A stretch of 64,000 nt of DNA, from contig NZ_KB891585.1 of assembly GCF_000373485.1 (NCBI RefSeq), positions 281,698 to 345,697 of the forward strand. The letters run 5' to 3'. How positions within the stretch are numbered: position 1 is the stretch's first letter; each line of letters starts with the position of its first letter. The notes under the pieces are model-generated. The model was not told the origin of the DNA, did no database searches, and was given only the letters and a program-made list of their open reading frames with translations. Source of the stretch: Dasania marina DSM 21967. GTDB taxonomy: Bacteria > Pseudomonadota > Gammaproteobacteria > Pseudomonadales > Dasaniaceae. Shown here piece after piece: positions 62,175 through 64,000 of this stretch. Position numbers and translations under genes: made by a program.

Positions 62175-62999
62175 ATGCTAACCATAGAAGCCATTCCTGC
62201 TTTTGACGACAATTATATTTGGTGCGTATACCACAGCGTATCCAAGCAAGCACTGGTAGTCGACCCCGGTGAGGCGCAGCCAGTGCTGGACTTTTTACAG
62301 CAGCGCCAACTTAACCTCAGCCACATACTGATCACCCACCACCACTACGACCACGTCAATGGCCTAGCGCTGTTAAAAAGCCATTACCACGCCCAAGTAT
62401 ACGGCCCCCACAATCCTTTTATTAATGGCATAGATTATTATTTAAAGGCGGGTGATCGTATAGAGCTGCTAAACAGCTCATTTGAGATTTTAGAGGTACC
62501 TGGCCACACCCTAGATCATATTGCTTATTTCAGCCCTGATCTCAACAGCTCTGACCTTAAAAGCACAGGCCTTAAGAACACAGGCCAGCCTAATCAACCG
62601 CGCGTTTTTTGTGGAGACACTCTATTCGCCGGCGGCTGCGGCCGCATCTTTGAAGGTAATCCGGCCATGTTGCAACAATCACTGGCACAATTGGCGCAAC
62701 TACCCGCCGAGACACTGGTCTACTGCGCCCATGAATACACACTGGCCAATCTAGCCTTTGCACAAGCGCTAGAGCCGTCTAATAGCGCACTAGAGGTGCG
62801 TATAGTCGCCGATAGCAGCAAACGGCAAGCGGGCCAGCCCACCGTGCCCAGCAGCCTCGCCTTAGAGCTAGCCACTAATCCTTTTTTGCGCTGCCAAAGC
62901 CCTGAACTGATCCGCAGCGCAGAGCAGTATAGCGGTCGCAGCGGCTTAAACCGCGGCGACACCTTTGCGGTTATCCGCGATTGGAAAAACCATTTTTAA
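62175..62999 (+). CDS. gloB: Hydroxyacylglutathione hydrolase (glyoxalase II)
   Basis: Hydrolyses S-lactoylglutathione in methylglyoxal detoxification. 274-residue metallo-beta-lactamase fold with ITHHHYDHVNGLA, EVPGHTLDHIAYF, VFCGDTLFAGGCGRIFEG and YCAHEYTLANLAFA holding the metal ligands. An insertion of about 20 residues with near-repeats (LNSSDLKSTGLKNTGQ) sits between the HIAYF strand and the VFCGDTLF loop and makes it slightly longer than usual. Divergent from the methyltransferase gene; mltD follows by 80 bases. Confidence 0.94.
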   Translation: MLTIEAIPAFDDNYIWCVYHSVSKQALVVDPGEAQPVLDFLQQRQLNLSHILITHHHYDHVNGLALLKSHYHAQVYGPHNPFINGIDYYLKAGDRIELLNSSFEILEVPGHTLDHIAYFSPDLNSSDLKSTGLKNTGQPNQPRVFCGDTLFAGGCGRIFEGNPAMLQQSLAQLAQLPAETLVYCAHEYTLANLAFAQALEPSNSALEVRIVADSSKRQAGQPTVPSSLALELATNPFLRCQSPELIRSAEQYSGRSGLNRGDTFAVIRDWKNHF

Positions 63000-63079
63000 G
63001 CAGCGGCGTTGACCTAGGCCCAGCCGCTACTTACAATGAACCGCAATAGCGAAAACACAAAATAAGATATAAAATCAAT

Positions 63080-64000
63080 ATGTTAAAAGCATTACCTCAA
63101 ATTATACTTAGCATCTGTATGCTCACTGGTTGCCAGATTAACGGTGATAAATTCACGCTAGCCAGCGAACCTGCGCTAATAGACTACCGTCAGCTGTCGC
63201 TACCGGAACAACAGCTATACACCCACTATCACGCCCCCCACAGCTGTGAGCACAGCCTCAGCCAACCCGACAACGAACAGCCCTATTGGTTAGAACCCAG
63301 CACCGTCTGGCAACGTATACCCTTGGGTTATCAACTGCAGCAAGTAGATAGACCACGCCTACAAGCCGAGTTTAACTGGTATAAACGCCACCCCAGCTAT
63401 ATGAGCCGAGTGAGTGAGCGCGCCGAGCGCTACGCCCACTATATTATTGAGCAAGTGGAACAGCGCAATATGCCCAGCGAAATTGCCCTATTACCCATAG
63501 TAGAAAGCGCCTTCGATCCCTTTGCCTACTCCCACGGCCGCGCCTCTGGTATGTGGCAGTTTATCCCCGGCACCGCCAAAATGTTTAATCTCAAAAGCAA
63601 CTGGTGGTATGACGGCAGACGCGACACCTTAGACTCCACCCAAGCCGCGTTGGATTACTTACAATATCTAGCCGACCACTATGATGGCGATTGGCTGCTG
63701 GCCCTAGCCGCCTATAACTCTGGCCAAGGCACCGTCAACAAAGCTATTAGAAAGAACCGTAAAAAAGGTAAGGCCACCGATTTTTGGGCACTAGATTTAC
63801 CACAAGAAACCCGCAGCTACGTGCCTAAACTACTGGCGCTGGCCAAGCTTATCGAGCAGCCCAAGCGCTACGGCCTCAACTTATATCCGGTAGCCAACCA
63901 GCCTTATTTTGAGGTGGTCGATATAGGCTCGCAAATCGATCTGGCACAGGCGGCAGAAATGGCCGAGGTGGACATAGAAGAGATTTATAAACTCAACCCC
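63080..64000 (+). CDS. mltD: Membrane-bound lytic murein transglycosylase D (3' end outside window)
   Basis: Cleaves peptidoglycan glycan strands with formation of 1,6-anhydromuramic ends. 307 residues are visible. A lipoprotein signal ends in LTGC (Cys18), giving an outer-membrane lipoprotein. The transglycosylase domain has the catalytic Glu in LPIVESAFDPFAYSHGRASG, then MWQFIPGTAKMFNL and LLALAAYNSGQGTVNKAI. The C-terminal LysM repeats expected of MltD start near the window edge (DLAQAAEMAEVDIEEIYKLNP). The gloB-mltD pair is conserved. Confidence 0.94.
   Translation, partial: MLKALPQIILSICMLTGCQINGDKFTLASEPALIDYRQLSLPEQQLYTHYHAPHSCEHSLSQPDNEQPYWLEPSTVWQRIPLGYQLQQVDRPRLQAEFNWYKRHPSYMSRVSERAERYAHYIIEQVEQRNMPSEIALLPIVESAFDPFAYSHGRASGMWQFIPGTAKMFNLKSNWWYDGRRDTLDSTQAALDYLQYLADHYDGDWLLALAAYNSGQGTVNKAIRKNRKKGKATDFWALDLPQETRSYVPKLLALAKLIEQPKRYGLNLYPVANQPYFEVVDIGSQIDLAQAAEMAEVDIEEIYKLNP

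Overview
The window reads as chromosomal core DNA of a gammaproteobacterium, most likely a marine Pseudomonadales/Cellvibrionales-type organism. The evidence is the gene order, the family variants (Aat plus Bpt N-degron transferases, tandem isocitrate dehydrogenases, HflD, LolA, NhaB, a FimL-like protein, a complete type II secretion cluster) and a moderate base composition judged by eye, not computed. No rRNA, tRNA, CRISPR array, prophage or insertion sequence was seen. Genes are densely packed and many overlap. Several starts are non-ATG (lolA, hflD, the patatin gene, mtnA, gspC, gspG, gspH, sohB, fimL, rnhA).

Layout. 1-5877 (minus): ftsK-lolA-rarA-crcB-serS, division/DNA translocation, lipoprotein transport, replication repair, fluoride export and translation; serS runs off the left edge. 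6097-11971: trxB, then aat-bpt-infA on plus facing clpA and clpS on minus, then cspD; this is a complete bacterial N-degron pathway (two N-terminal leucine-adding transferases, the ClpS adaptor and the ClpA unfoldase). 12007-15551: NADP isocitrate dehydrogenases of both the dimeric and the monomeric type, side by side. 15717-20145: rluE, nudJ, mnmA, hflD, purB. 20226-24505: the ribosomal oxygenase roxA, a GNAT acetyltransferase gene broken by a frameshift, a small periplasmic protein resembling a lone secretin N-domain, a Rieske protein and a patatin.

24521-35550 is the more variable part: a DUF2806-like protein, a membrane PAS-GGDEF-EAL c-di-GMP enzyme, the YlqF/RbgA GTPase, a serine-recombinase-like protein whose nucleophile position is Thr, a small basic protein, a BaiN-type flavoprotein, a DEAD-box helicase, mtnA-mtnB of methionine salvage and an unknown 115-residue protein.

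35661-51234 is a type II secretion locus: gspE-F-G-H-I-J-K-L-M-A-B on minus, mostly with overlapping starts and stops, gspC-gspD divergent on plus, and a second full-length gspD paralogue beyond the distal end, separated from gspB by a universal stress protein and a 2-hydroxyacid dehydrogenase. No gspN, gspO/pilD or pilotin gene is seen here.

51364-64000: a periplasmic solute-binding-like protein, sohB, a two-helix membrane protein, fimL, nhaB, a large unknown protein, then dnaQ-rnhA-methyltransferase facing gloB-mltD; mltD runs off the right edge. From memory, the left third matches the Pseudomonas aeruginosa serS-to-purB region and the right fifth matches its mltD-to-fimL region, so the window appears to join two ancestral neighbourhoods around an inserted T2SS/accessory segment. 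The most noteworthy items are the apparently inactivated serine recombinase, the duplicated secretin, the lone secretin N-domain protein, the frameshifted acetyltransferase and the unrecognised 735-residue protein.
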